Notes under the pieces: model-generated
What the model saw: only the letters and a program-made list of their open reading frames with translations
Databases searched by the model: none
What the model was told of the DNA's origin: nothing
Translations under genes and position numbers: made by a program
Shown here: piece by piece, positions 1-14,587 of the stretch
How positions within the stretch are numbered: the stretch's first letter is position 1
Layout of the letters: each line of letters opens with the position of its first letter
From: Gemmatimonadaceae bacterium
Lineage (GTDB): Bacteria; Gemmatimonadota; Gemmatimonadetes; Gemmatimonadales; Gemmatimonadaceae
NCBI GenBank assembly: GCA_035606695.1
Contig: DATNEW010000050.1
Coordinates: 186,001 to 250,000 of the forward strand
DNA: 64,000 bases
Direction of reading: 5' to 3'

Positions 1-4897
<4,897 letters not shown>

Positions 4898-5211
4898 GGT
4901 CAGCTCCTGACAAAAGGGGTACGATGCCGATGGCCAGCGAGTAGGGGATCGCTGGTCAAATCGAAGTGGTGATGTCTGTGTGCGACCGCCCGGCGCTTTC
5001 GACACGCCAGGTGTTGCGAGCCAGAGCTCGCTTGCTCCATTACTTCAAGAGTGATGCCGGACTCTTCCGTACGGCCGAGCGCGGGTCGTGCGCGCTCCTC
5101 CCTGTCCCGGTTGGTGGCCCCTCATCTTGCCGTGGCCGGCGAAGGGATGCTTGCAAAAACCGAGCACAGGAATCTGGCGATGACCAGTCGAGCTCCCTGA
5201 GGCTCAACCCC
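4898..5211. other. Non-coding gap upstream of the poly-HAMP kinase
   Basis: This 314-base gap lies between the BTAD regulator's stop and the kinase start, both on the minus strand. It should hold the kinase promoter and leader. I see the ribosome site AGGAG just before the GTG and a short palindrome GCGAGCTCTGGCTCGC near 5020, but no convincing promoter or known riboswitch. Short open frames here look like chance GC-rich frames. Confidence 0.5.
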
Positions 5212-8034
5212 TCACGGACCGCTTCGGGCCCGGGCAAGGAGCGGCGCCCAGTCGGCATCCGCGTCCGCGAGCAACGCCGCCGCCCGCCTCGACATCTGTC
5301 GCGCCGAATCTGACAGGCTCAGCTGCTGGTACGCGGACGCCGCGCCAAGAAAAACCGGCGCGCGATACATGATGTCATAAGCCCCGGGATCGGGAAACGT
5401 CTCGTACCAGCGCAGCGCTTCACGCGGCCGACCCACGGCGCGCAACAGCTCGGCACGCAGGAATCGCTCGTGCGCCGCCGGATAGTGCAGCACGTCGGGC
5501 AACACACCGCCGGGCAGCGGCGCCGGGGATCCAAGCGCCGCGAGTGCATCGGATGCCCGCCCCTGGCCATGCAGCACCTCAGCGCGAACGAGGCGCGCCA
5601 CGCTGTGCTGGTACGCCGCGTCCGCGACATTCTCGGTCGCACTGTCGAGCTGCCGCGCGTATTTCATCGCGCTCGCGGTGTCTTGCATCTTGAGCGACAA
5701 CATCGCGAGCAGATATCCGCGGCGCGGGGGATAAATACTGTTCACGGCGAAGTGGTCGGCGCCCGGTCCGATCAACCCTTCATCGTGTTGCGCGAGGAGC
5801 TCCGCTCGCAGCGTCCTCGCTTCGTCGCTCGGCGTCGCGCGAAACGGGAGCGACGCAAGCGCCGCGCGATACTCGATCGAGCGAGCCGGCGTCAATAAGG
5901 GCCCGGCCACGAGCGCGGTCATCGCGTCAGCCGTCTTGCCTCGCGCCATCGCCATTTCCGCCGAGAGGATCGCACCTCTCACGCGAAACCCCTGGGCTCG
6001 GCGCGGCGATGTGAGCGCATCGGCCAATCCGCGCGCGAGCGGATACTCCGCCGTGCTCGCCGCGGCGAACGATACGACCGAGAATGCCGCGTTGTCGTCG
6101 AGTCGCGCGATCGCCGCGTGCAATCGGTCGCTCTCGGCACGATCGCCGGCGACGTGCGCACGCAACACGCGCAGCTCGAGCGCCTGCGGCTCGTCCACTC
6201 CCATCGCGAGCGCGCGACGCACCAGCGAGTCGAGCGCGCCGCCGCGTCCTTCCGAGGCAGCGATACGCGCGAGATGCACGATGCTGCTCGCTTCGCCCGT
6301 GATTGCCAACGCTTGCTCGAACGCATCGCGCGCCTCGTCTTTCGTCCAACCGAGCATCGGTCCCCAGTGAAACCGCAGCTCGCCAAGCTCGTACCACGCA
6401 TCCGCCGTCCCGATGTCGTTGGCGAGCACGAGCCGCGTCAGCCGGTCGGCCTCGAGCGGACGTCCGGCCTCATAGGCCCACCACGCGCGCACGCGTGTCT
6501 GATCGAGCGGCGACAGCCGATCGGCGTAGCGCAACGCACGCTGCGTCGCGAAGTCGGACATCGCGTAATCGCCCGCCCACATCGCGGCGCGACTCAGATC
6601 GACGTAGCCGAGCGCGAACGTCGTGTCCGCGTCCACGGCGGACTTGTAGGCTTTCATCGCCTCGGCGAAACGGCCGGAACGAAGTGCGCGCTCGCCATCC
6701 ATGAAGGCGCGCACCGCGACGAGCGACGCCGTGAAATGCGTCGGCGGCTGATGCACCCGCGGCGCGATGCTGGTGGGTTGCAACGTCATGATTTGCCACG
6801 CGATGTCAGCGCTGAGCGAATCGACGTCGCGCGTGAATCCGGTCGCGGCGGCGTGGGCGATCGGCTCGCGGCCCACGATCGTGTCGAACAGCGTCGCCGT
6901 CACGTCGATCGAGTCCCCGCGCGCGTCGATACGCCCCAACAATCGAAAGCGCGCGCTCGCCGATGCCGCATCAACAGCGCGCAGCGAGCCTTCTCGATCG
7001 AGCCGCGCGGAGATCGCGCGTGCGAGTCGCTCGCCGACGTCGCGGGCGTGGGCCGCGCCCTCGACGACGAAGGGCGAAACGGCGACGCTGAATCGTGCGT
7101 GCGTGGCGTCCGCGCGATCTCGTCCGACGATCACCCACGCAACGAGCAGGACGATCGCCAGCGCCGCCGAACCAATCGCCGCCATTCGCGTACGCCAGAT
7201 CGAGCGCGGTCGCGGAACAGAATTGGCGGCGACGGCGGGCTCACGCGACGTCTGCGTTTCAATCACCGGGGCCGAATCGATCGGCGGTGCGGAGGGCATC
7301 TCCGCCCTCGGCGTCTGGCGATCGCGAATCGACTCCATCAACGCCGTCGTCTCGGCGTCGGGCTCCGCATCGAGCTCGGCACGCAAGAGCGCTGAGAATT
7401 CATCGTACGTGCGGAGCGCCCCGGCACGATCCGACGCCTTGTCGAGCACTGCGATCACACGCCGCACGCTCGCTTCGTCGAACGCATCGAGCGACATGGC
7501 GCGGCGCGCCCACTCGATCGATGCAGCGAGCCGACCCGCGGCCTCTTCGCGTTCGCTGAGCATGCGCGACGCCTGCAACGCCCGTCCGCGCAGCCGCGCG
7601 CGCTCCCGCTCGAGCCAATGATCGAATTCGGGCGCTTCGTCCACGTGAAAACCGGGCAACAGATCGCCGCGATACAACGCCATCGCTTCGGCGAGCGCCC
7701 CGCGATCGAACGCGTCCTCGAACCCGGCCGCGTCGCACCACACCAAATGCCAATCCAGCCCGAGCTCCGCGTGTCCGCGGCTGATGAGCGCGTCGGCGCC
7801 GAGCGCCTGCCGCAGGTAACTGACCGCTTTGCTGAGCGAGCCGCGCGCATGCTCATCGTCACGCTCGGGCCACAACAACGCCACGAGCGAGTCGCGCCGG
7901 TGATAGCCGCGCGGAACAGCCACCGCCAGGTAGGCCAACACGGCCTGCCGCTTGGGCTGTGCGAGCACGGAATCGAGAACGCGCCCGTTCGCTCCCGTGA
8001 GCTCGAGGCGGCCAAGTACTTGGAGGTTAATCAC
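5212..8034 (-). CDS. BTAD/SARP-type membrane-anchored transcriptional regulator with TPR-rich C-terminus
   Basis: 940 residues. The N-terminus (1-95) is an OmpR-like winged helix typical of SARP regulators, beginning INLQVLGRLEL and containing LAYLAVA and SLVALLWPERDDEHARGSL. It is followed by a bacterial transcriptional activation domain (about 97-240) with the usual acidic end AELDAEPDAET. A single transmembrane helix follows (about 282-303, ALAIVLLVAWVIVG), then a 600-residue TPR-like alpha-helical region rich in Ala and Arg. The architecture (DNA-binding domain, BTAD, TM, TPR) suggests a one-component membrane-tethered regulator; the signal and targets are unknown. The divergently transcribed tail-collar gene shares its upstream region and is a likely target. 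Confidence 0.88.
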   Translation of the reverse strand: MINLQVLGRLELTGANGRVLDSVLAQPKRQAVLAYLAVAVPRGYHRRDSLVALLWPERDDEHARGSLSKAVSYLRQALGADALISRGHAELGLDWHLVWCDAAGFEDAFDRGALAEAMALYRGDLLPGFHVDEAPEFDHWLERERARLRGRALQASRMLSEREEAAGRLAASIEWARRAMSLDAFDEASVRRVIAVLDKASDRAGALRTYDEFSALLRAELDAEPDAETTALMESIRDRQTPRAEMPSAPPIDSAPVIETQTSREPAVAANSVPRPRSIWRTRMAAIGSAALAIVLLVAWVIVGRDRADATHARFSVAVSPFVVEGAAHARDVGERLARAISARLDREGSLRAVDAASASARFRLLGRIDARGDSIDVTATLFDTIVGREPIAHAAATGFTRDVDSLSADIAWQIMTLQPTSIAPRVHQPPTHFTASLVAVRAFMDGERALRSGRFAEAMKAYKSAVDADTTFALGYVDLSRAAMWAGDYAMSDFATQRALRYADRLSPLDQTRVRAWWAYEAGRPLEADRLTRLVLANDIGTADAWYELGELRFHWGPMLGWTKDEARDAFEQALAITGEASSIVHLARIAASEGRGGALDSLVRRALAMGVDEPQALELRVLRAHVAGDRAESDRLHAAIARLDDNAAFSVVSFAAASTAEYPLARGLADALTSPRRAQGFRVRGAILSAEMAMARGKTADAMTALVAGPLLTPARSIEYRAALASLPFRATPSDEARTLRAELLAQHDEGLIGPGADHFAVNSIYPPRRGYLLAMLSLKMQDTASAMKYARQLDSATENVADAAYQHSVARLVRAEVLHGQGRASDALAALGSPAPLPGGVLPDVLHYPAAHERFLRAELLRAVGRPREALRWYETFPDPGAYDIMYRAPVFLGAASAYQQLSLSDSARQMSRRAAALLADADADWAPLLARARSGP

Positions 8035-8126
8035 TTAGAGCGAGTCAGAAATTGGCAGGAATCGGTCAGACTCGGCGCCCAACGTTATGGCGCGTTCACC
8101 GTTCTCGCAATTACACAACGCTCCCG

Positions 8127-8152
8127 GACCAGTGAGCAAGACCAGTGAGTAA
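8127..8152. repeat. Tandem 13-bp direct repeat in divergent promoter region
   Basis: GACCAGTGAGCAA (8127-8139) is followed immediately by GACCAGTGAGTAA (8140-8152), with 12 of 13 bases identical. It lies between the BTAD regulator and the tail-collar gene, just before the latter's start. SARP-family proteins are known to bind short direct repeats, so this may be an operator; that is an inference. Confidence 0.45.
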
Positions 8153-8160
8153 TCCGTAAA

Positions 8161-8664
8161 GTGTCCCACTTCGTTGGTGAAATCCGCCGGTTCGCGCGCG
8201 GGCTGCCGGAAGACTGGATCTCGTGCGATGGCCGAGTGCTGCCAATCGGGGATCACCAGCCCCTGTTCTCCTTGCTCGGCTGGCGGTTCGGCGGCGACGG
8301 ACGAACGACGTTCAGCCTTCCCGCAGTCCGCTCGGGGGTTTCGAAGATCGAGTACGGCATCGCATGCAACGGCCTCTATCCAACGAGTGACGACGTCATG
8401 CTCGACAACGCATACGTAGGCGAGATCCGGTTGTTCGGCGGTGAGCGTGCACCGGCAGGTTGGCTGCTCTGTGACGGCCGTTCGCTTCCGATCGGCGAGC
8501 CGTTTCTCGCCTTGTTCGACGTCATCGGTACCGCCTGGGGCGGCGACGCCGAGCATTTCGCCATTCCGGATCTCCGCGGGATCGAGAGCGATGGCCCTTC
8601 AGGAGCAGTCGGCCGGTTGAGCTACATCATCGCCGTCGCGGGCCAGCGGCAGGAAAGGACCTGA
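8161..8664 (+). CDS. Tandem phage tail-collar domain protein (MdpB-like)
   Basis: 167 residues made of two copies of the tail-collar fold (about 3-70 and 83-150). Each has the signature of the family: GEIRRFARGLPEDWISCDGR...LPIGDHQPLFSLLG..FGGDG then GEIRLFGGERAPAGWLLCDGR...LPIGEPFLALFDVIG..WGGD. The family includes phage fibre collar domains and free-standing bacterial proteins annotated as microcystin-dependent protein. No other phage genes lie nearby, so this is probably a domesticated structural or secreted protein. The start is GTG; no earlier in-frame ATG exists and the ribosome site is weak. It is divergent from the BTAD regulator. Confidence 0.82.
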   Translation: MSHFVGEIRRFARGLPEDWISCDGRVLPIGDHQPLFSLLGWRFGGDGRTTFSLPAVRSGVSKIEYGIACNGLYPTSDDVMLDNAYVGEIRLFGGERAPAGWLLCDGRSLPIGEPFLALFDVIGTAWGGDAEHFAIPDLRGIESDGPSGAVGRLSYIIAVAGQRQERT

Positions 8665-8837
8665 TGTGCATCGCGATCGCCGTGGGGACCGGGCCAACGG
8701 GAAATTTCCCGCGCGGCATCGTGGTGTCCCGCTGATCCGCACTTCATAATTGTCTGCCCGCCGGCACGGAGTTCCTGCTCGCTGGCGCTTCACACTTTCG
8801 TCACGGCCGAAAACGAGCGGCCCAAAAAGGGGTTTTG

Positions 8838-11800
8838 ATGCACATCGTGAATGCACGCCGCTTGCTGCGGTTGACGGTTTCGGCCCTCTTGATCGCGGCG
8901 GGCTGCTCGAGTGACCACACCTCCGCGCCGTTGCCCGCGCCGACGATCACGTCACTATCGAACAGCACCGGCGTGCAGGGCACGACCACGACGCTGACGC
9001 TCGTCGGCGCGAACTTCGTCACTGGCGGAACGACCGTCGCCGTGAGTGGCACGGGCGTCACCGCGTCTTCCGTGAGCGTGGCCAGCGAGAACATGCTGAC
9101 CGTGACACTGACGATCGCATCGACAGCCGAGTTGGGGGCGCGCAGCCTGACCGTGACGACGAGCGCCGGCACGAGCGGAGCGCAGACGTTCACGATCAAT
9201 CCGCCTGTCCCCGCGCTGACCGGCGTAACGCCGGCGATCGTCGTTCGCGGCGCGACGACGACGGTGACGCTCACCGGCGGCAACTTCATCTCGGCGAGCT
9301 CGACGACGGTCGCCGTGAGCGGCGCCGACATCACGGTGCAAAACACGAAGGTGGTGAGCGCGACGTCCATCACCGCGGATCTCGTGGTGGGATCGAGCGC
9401 GGCGCTCGGCGGGCGGACGATCAGCGTGACGACGACCGGCGGTACGAGCGGCACGCAGGGCTTCACGATCAATCCGCCGGCGCCGACGATCGCAAGTCTC
9501 AGCGCGAGCGCGGGCGTGACCGGTACGTCGTTCACCCAGACGATCACCGGATCGAACTTCGTCGCGGGTACGAGCGTCGCGGTCAGCGGAAGCGGCGTGT
9601 CAGTCTCCAACGTGACCGTGGCGAGCCCCACGTCGATCACGGCGACGTTTACCGTCGCGACCGATGCCGCGGTGGGCAGCCGCGCGGTCACGGTCACGAC
9701 GTCGGGCGGATCGAGCGGCGCGGCGGCGTTCACCGTGAACCCGCCGGCGCCGACCGCGACCGGCGTCACGCCGGCAATCGGCGTGCTAGGCACGTCCGTC
9801 CCGGTCACGATTTCCGGAAGCAACTTCGTGAGCGGCGCGACCAGCGTCTCCGTCAGCGGGACGGGCGTCACCGTCGGTTCATTGTCGGTTACTAATAGTA
9901 CAACTCTTACAGCCACCCTCGCGATCGACGCCGCCGCCGCGCTGGGCGCACGCACGATCACCGTGACGAACGCGGGCGGTACCACGGCGACGCTGTCATT
10001 CACCATCATTCCGCCCACGCCGACCGTCACGACCGTCACGCCATCGGGTGGGTCGCAGCGCACGAGTGTCACCGTCACGCTCGCCGGCACCAACTTCGTG
10101 CCTGGCGCGACCGTGAACGTCGACGGCGCGGGCCTCACCGTCGACAGCGTCAACGTGGCGAGCGGTACGTCGATGACGGCACGCATCACGATCGCCGCGT
10201 CGGCGGTCGCGGGCGATCACAATCTCACGGTGACGACGAGCGGCGGAACGTCGGCCGCGGTTCCGTTCCGCGTCTTCTCGGTGGTCCCGTTCATCGGGTC
10301 GATGAATCCCGTCGCCGCCGCGATCGCGACCGCGGTGGGCGTCAACATCACCGGCGCGAACTTCGTCGCCGGCGGAACATCGGTGAGCGTCAGCGGCACC
10401 GGCGTCACCGTGGGCGCGGTCAACGTGACCAGCACCAATTCGCTCGCGGTGACATTCACCGTGAGCGCGACGGCGGATCTCGGCGCGCGCAACGTGACTG
10501 TGAGCACGAGCAACGGAACGAGCAACACCGCGACCTTCTCGGTCGTGTCCGTCTTGCCGGTGCTCTCGAGCATTTCACCGGCGAACGGGGCGCAAGGCGG
10601 CGTTCAGACGCTCACGCTGACGGGCACGGACTTCGTGCCCGGCGCAACGACGCTGTCGGTGAGCGGCGCGAACGTGACGGCGAACAACGTCAACGTCGCG
10701 AGCAGCACGTCGCTCACCGCCGACTTCACCGTGGATGCGGGCGCCGCGCTCGGCTCGCGAGACGTGACGGTGAACACGCGTGGCGGCACGAGCGGCGCGC
10801 AATCGTTCAACGTCATCATCGCGCCCTCGATCACGTCGTTCGCCGCGCTCTCGACGCATGTGACGATCGTGCAACCGGTGACGCTCGCGCTGACGGCGGC
10901 GAACGCGCCGACGTGCTCGATCAACAACGGCATTGGGTCGGTCGGCTGCACGAGCAGCACGGTGGTCACGCCGGGGACGACGAAGACATTCACGGCGAGC
11001 GCGACGAGCGCTGGCGCCACCGTCAATGCGTCGTCGCAAGTATTCGTGAATGAGCCTGGCCGCTGGTTGTATTCCAGTGCGTTCGGCAGCAACCAGGTTC
11101 GCATGTGGTCGATCGACCCGACGACCGGCGACATCACCGCGATCGGCGCCGGCACGGCCGGCACGGCCGCGGGCCCGAATGATGTGGCGGTCGATCCGTC
11201 GGGCCATTTCGCCTATGCCGCGGACCACACCGCCGGCCGGGTCTCAGAGTGGACGATCGATCAGACGACGGGCGCGCTCACGAACGGAGGCTCTGTCGCC
11301 GCGAGCGCGGGCTCGACCTCGCTCGTCGTCGATCCAACGGGACGTTGGGTGTATGTCGTGAACGACGTCTCCGCCGCGAACGGCAGCAGCATCTCGGAAT
11401 TCTCGATCGGCAGCACCGGAGCGCTCACGGCGATCGGAACGGTGGCGGCCGGCAATCACGCCCAATCCCTCACGGTCGATCCGCTCAGCCGCTACGTCTA
11501 CGCGACGAATCAGAACGACAACACGATCTCGCTGTACAAGATCAACGCCGACGGGACGCTCGCGGCGAACGGCACGCTTGCCGTTCCGGGCAACCCTCCG
11601 TTCACGTCGCAGCCTCGCGGCATCACCGTCGATCCGACCGGCCGCTTCGTGTACGTCACGGAACGCATCCAGAACCGCGTTCACTCGTACTCGATCAACA
11701 GCGACGGCACGCTCACGGCGACCGGAATCGCGACTCCCAGCTCGGGCACGATGACGCACGTCGCCGTCGACGCCACTGGCCGGTGGGCATATGTGCCGGA

Positions 11801-12065
11801 CTTGAACAGCGGCATCATTCACACCTTCGCCGTCGATCAGACGACGGGTGTGCTCACGGAGGGCGGGTCGATCGGCACGGCCCAGGGCGTACGTGTCGGC
11901 ACCGAATGGATCGTGAGCGACCCGCAAGGCAAGTGGGTCTATACGGGCAACGGCATCGACAACAGCGTCTCCATATTCGCGATCAACCAGAGTACCGGTC
12001 ATTTGACGCTCGTCGCGACGCACGCCGCCGGCTCCAACCCTCAAGGTCTCGCGGTGTCGCGGTAA
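8838..12065 (+). CDS. Lipoprotein with seven IPT/TIG domains and a C-terminal lactonase-like beta-propeller
   Basis: 1075 residues. The N-terminus is a lipoprotein signal (basic start, hydrophobic core, lipobox ending AAGC with Cys about 24). Seven IPT/TIG Ig-like repeats of about 86 residues follow, each with a G.T...T.TL.G.NFV.G...V.VSGTGVT core and ending F.INPP or FSVVS. The last 340 residues carry propeller blades with the repeated pattern VDPTGRWVYV...GSISEFSI, as in the lactonase family PF10282. The protein is probably on the cell surface, as an adhesin or scaffold. I start at the ATG after AAAAAGGGG rather than at the TTG one codon earlier. The N-terminal half is biased to Thr, Ser, Val, Ala and Gly. 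Confidence 0.87.
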   Translation: MHIVNARRLLRLTVSALLIAAGCSSDHTSAPLPAPTITSLSNSTGVQGTTTTLTLVGANFVTGGTTVAVSGTGVTASSVSVASENMLTVTLTIASTAELGARSLTVTTSAGTSGAQTFTINPPVPALTGVTPAIVVRGATTTVTLTGGNFISASSTTVAVSGADITVQNTKVVSATSITADLVVGSSAALGGRTISVTTTGGTSGTQGFTINPPAPTIASLSASAGVTGTSFTQTITGSNFVAGTSVAVSGSGVSVSNVTVASPTSITATFTVATDAAVGSRAVTVTTSGGSSGAAAFTVNPPAPTATGVTPAIGVLGTSVPVTISGSNFVSGATSVSVSGTGVTVGSLSVTNSTTLTATLAIDAAAALGARTITVTNAGGTTATLSFTIIPPTPTVTTVTPSGGSQRTSVTVTLAGTNFVPGATVNVDGAGLTVDSVNVASGTSMTARITIAASAVAGDHNLTVTTSGGTSAAVPFRVFSVVPFIGSMNPVAAAIATAVGVNITGANFVAGGTSVSVSGTGVTVGAVNVTSTNSLAVTFTVSATADLGARNVTVSTSNGTSNTATFSVVSVLPVLSSISPANGAQGGVQTLTLTGTDFVPGATTLSVSGANVTANNVNVASSTSLTADFTVDAGAALGSRDVTVNTRGGTSGAQSFNVIIAPSITSFAALSTHVTIVQPVTLALTAANAPTCSINNGIGSVGCTSSTVVTPGTTKTFTASATSAGATVNASSQVFVNEPGRWLYSSAFGSNQVRMWSIDPTTGDITAIGAGTAGTAAGPNDVAVDPSGHFAYAADHTAGRVSEWTIDQTTGALTNGGSVAASAGSTSLVVDPTGRWVYVVNDVSAANGSSISEFSIGSTGALTAIGTVAAGNHAQSLTVDPLSRYVYATNQNDNTISLYKINADGTLAANGTLAVPGNPPFTSQPRGITVDPTGRFVYVTERIQNRVHSYSINSDGTLTATGIATPSSGTMTHVAVDATGRWAYVPDLNSGIIHTFAVDQTTGVLTEGGSIGTAQGVRVGTEWIVSDPQGKWVYTGNGIDNSVSIFAINQSTGHLTLVATHAAGSNPQGLAVSR

Positions 12066-12105
12066 CGATCAAGTCGGCGCGGAACGCCTAACAGCGGGGC
12101 TGGTC

Positions 12106-13314
12106 ATGATTAGTCAGGTGATGAAGTCCAAGAAGTACTGGAGCTACTCGACGAAGAAGTTCAATCAGCGCACACGCTACCGCCCGTTGGCTGTCGTGAC
12201 GCTGACGTCGAATCGCGTGAAGTTCATCAAAGTGCGCTTTGTACGCTTTTATGGAACGCAGAACTCGAACGACCGTCGCTTCGCCAAGGGTTCGATCACG
12301 CAGTTGGGCGGCGACACGCAGCCGTCGCAGGAGCGCAACGAGCAGGACATGCAGATCGTTCCGACCACGACGCAGCAACAGCGTGGCGGGCAGGTCGTTC
12401 CCGTCACGACGGACCAGTGGCGCTTTCTGTATGATCTCATGGGCCTGAGGACGCTCAATAGCGAGTTCGCACTCAACTTCGGCTACGACATGTCCCTGAA
12501 GCCGCGCGACTCGGTTCCGGACATTGGCAGTCCCGACGCGAGGATGATCTGCGACACGTTGAAGTCGCTCGGCCACAGCCGTCTTCACGCCACGTTTTCC
12601 GGCGCCGCGATTCCGCGCTACTTCGGCCAGCACTTCTACCAGTGCTCCCGCACCGTTGCGTTCGTGAGCGTCATCGCCGCGAAAACGGGACGGTCACGTG
12701 AGGAAATTCTCAAGTTGCTCCGCGATCCCGTCATCTTTCTGACGATCTGGATCATGTGCGTGCCCTACGGCGGCGTGCGCGTGAACTGGCTGGATGTGCC
12801 GGATCTCCTGTCAGGCGGCTTTCTCGACGCGCTCGTCACCTACGGCAACGATCCGGTGCGGCTCAAACAGCTGTTGGCGCAGTTGCTGGAATCGTCCGAC
12901 TCGCTCACGTCGTTCGACGCGCTGACGAGGGTCGGCCATTTTCTCGCCGGGTTCGCCCGGCACTTCCTCGCCATTCTCGACAATGAGTCCATCGTGATGG
13001 GCGTCGCCGGGGGCGGCGGGCATCCCTTCGCGACGCCCGAGCACATCAATCTGATGGTCGCGTGTCTGGATAGCATCGGCATCTGGCCCGGCGCGTTCGA
13101 GAACGTGGCGAAGTTGTTGAACAACCCGACCACCGTGAATGCGCTCTTCGCCTACCAGCAGAACGGAGACCCGCGCGCGTTGCTCGAGGCAGTCATGCGC
13201 ATCAAGACGCCCGAAGGCATTCTCGAGTGGATCATGGCGCACCTGCCGGATCCGCTGCGCGCCGGATCACTCGCGATTGGCTACGTGACCGGGACTGAAG
13301 GCGTGAAGAAGTAG
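12106..13314 (+). CDS. Uncharacterised protein
   Basis: 402 residues that I do not recognise. The first 50 residues are basic and aromatic (KSKKYWSYSTKKFNQRTRYRP), the next 60 are Gln/Thr-rich, and the rest (about 105-400) looks like a compact alpha-helical domain with hydrophobic stretches such as VIFLTIWIMCVPYGG and motifs GGGGHPFATPEHIN and WPGAFENVAKLL. There is no clear signal peptide or Cys motif. Codon use matches the neighbours and the frame is uninterrupted. The start could also be the ATG at 12121, which has CAGGTG upstream. It converges on the THUMP methyltransferase with a gap of only five bases. Confidence 0.7.
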   Translation: MISQVMKSKKYWSYSTKKFNQRTRYRPLAVVTLTSNRVKFIKVRFVRFYGTQNSNDRRFAKGSITQLGGDTQPSQERNEQDMQIVPTTTQQQRGGQVVPVTTDQWRFLYDLMGLRTLNSEFALNFGYDMSLKPRDSVPDIGSPDARMICDTLKSLGHSRLHATFSGAAIPRYFGQHFYQCSRTVAFVSVIAAKTGRSREEILKLLRDPVIFLTIWIMCVPYGGVRVNWLDVPDLLSGGFLDALVTYGNDPVRLKQLLAQLLESSDSLTSFDALTRVGHFLAGFARHFLAILDNESIVMGVAGGGGHPFATPEHINLMVACLDSIGIWPGAFENVAKLLNNPTTVNALFAYQQNGDPRALLEAVMRIKTPEGILEWIMAHLPDPLRAGSLAIGYVTGTEGVKK

Positions 13315-13319
13315 GAGCG

Positions 13320-14519
13320 TCAGCGCGTCACGTCCGCCACCGGCGCGACGACGAGCCGCACCGGGATCCCCCCGTTCTTCGTTCGAAACCGTTCCTCGAA
13401 TTCCAGATCCGCTTGTCGCTCCAGCTGCGTGTCCGCCGAGAGCAGCGCGAGCGCCCACCCCGCCCGCTGCGCGCGAAGCACGTTGCCCAGCTGCGCATAC
13501 AAGTTTCGTAATCGAACCCGCTCGCCGACGCGCACGCCGTACGGCGGGTTGATCGCGACGAGTCCCGGAGGTTCCGCGGCCGATAACGCCGAGATCGGCT
13601 GCACGGCGAACGCGATGTCGCTCGCGACGCGCGCGCGCTCCGCATTGGCCCGCGCCGCATCGATCGCGCCGGCGTCGCGATCGCTCGCTTGAATCGCGAC
13701 CGGCGATCGCGGCAACTCAGTTTCACGCGCTGCCCGCACGAGCGTCTCCCACCGAGCGGTATCGACGCCCGGCCAATCCAGGAATGTGAATCTCCGTTCA
13801 CATCCTGGCGCGATGCGCCGTGCGATCCGCGCCCCTTCGATCGCGATCGTGCCGGACCCACACATGGGATCGGTGAGCGCGGTCGTTCCATTCCAGCCGG
13901 CGCCGAGCAACACCGCCGCGGCGAGCGTCTCGCGCAATGGCGCCTTCGCGAGCTGCTGCCGATACCCCCGCCTGTGCAGCAGCGCGCCAGACGTATCTAC
14001 GCTCACCGTTGCCACGTCGTGCGCGAATCGGACGATGAACAGCTGCGACGCCGCGCCGGCGTCGTCATCCTCGCTGCCGCCCTTCTCGACCGTGACGCCC
14101 TTCACGGCCGCCGACACCGCGTCGCCCAGCCGCTCTGCGATCGCGCCGGTGTGATACAGCTTCGACTTGCGCGCCGTGACGCGAAATTCCACGCGCGCAT
14201 TGGGCGAAACGTATTGCTTCCATGGAATCTTCTTCGCGTTGAGCTCGAGCTCGAAGAACGCCTTCGCTCGAAACTCCGCGACGCGCACGATCACGCGTGA
14301 CGCCGTACGGAGCCAGAGATTCGCGCGCATGACGGATTCCATGTCCCCGCGCCACGCGACGCCGCCTTCGTCGACCTTGCCTCGAATGCCGAGCGCGCGG
14401 AGCTCAGCCGCGCAAAGCGGCTCGAGGCCGGGCGCGGTGACCGCGAAAATCGAAAGCTGGCTGGGTGAGATGTGGCGCCGGGCGGGAGTCTTCACCACGA
14501 CAAGTGTAACGGATGACAA
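13320..14519 (-). CDS. THUMP-domain class I SAM-dependent rRNA methyltransferase (RlmL/RlmK-N like)
   Basis: 399 residues. An N-terminal ferredoxin-like/THUMP region (about 25-170, FAVTAPGLEPLCAAELRALGI) is followed by a Rossmann methyltransferase domain with motif I around DPMCGSGTIAIEGA and the catalytic motif INPPYG. This is the layout of the N-terminal half of E. coli RlmL (YcbY), which makes N2-methylguanosine in 23S rRNA. The exact target cannot be read from sequence. It is tail-to-tail with the preceding unknown gene. Confidence 0.9.
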   Translation of the reverse strand: MSSVTLVVVKTPARRHISPSQLSIFAVTAPGLEPLCAAELRALGIRGKVDEGGVAWRGDMESVMRANLWLRTASRVIVRVAEFRAKAFFELELNAKKIPWKQYVSPNARVEFRVTARKSKLYHTGAIAERLGDAVSAAVKGVTVEKGGSEDDDAGAASQLFIVRFAHDVATVSVDTSGALLHRRGYRQQLAKAPLRETLAAAVLLGAGWNGTTALTDPMCGSGTIAIEGARIARRIAPGCERRFTFLDWPGVDTARWETLVRAARETELPRSPVAIQASDRDAGAIDAARANAERARVASDIAFAVQPISALSAAEPPGLVAINPPYGVRVGERVRLRNLYAQLGNVLRAQRAGWALALLSADTQLERQADLEFEERFRTKNGGIPVRLVVAPVADVTR

Positions 14520-14587
14520 AAGCGCTCACCGTTTCTTGTCGAACCGGCCCTGCGGCGGCGCCGGGCCGGCGCGCAGCGACGACGTGC

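Noticed and set aside
8035-8556. 173-codon minus-strand frame opposite the tail-collar gene
   Set aside because: The plus strand encodes two clear collar domains; the opposite frame has no features.
8161-8664. Remnant prophage
   Set aside because: Only one tail-collar protein is present and the neighbours are ordinary chromosomal genes; free-standing collar proteins are known.
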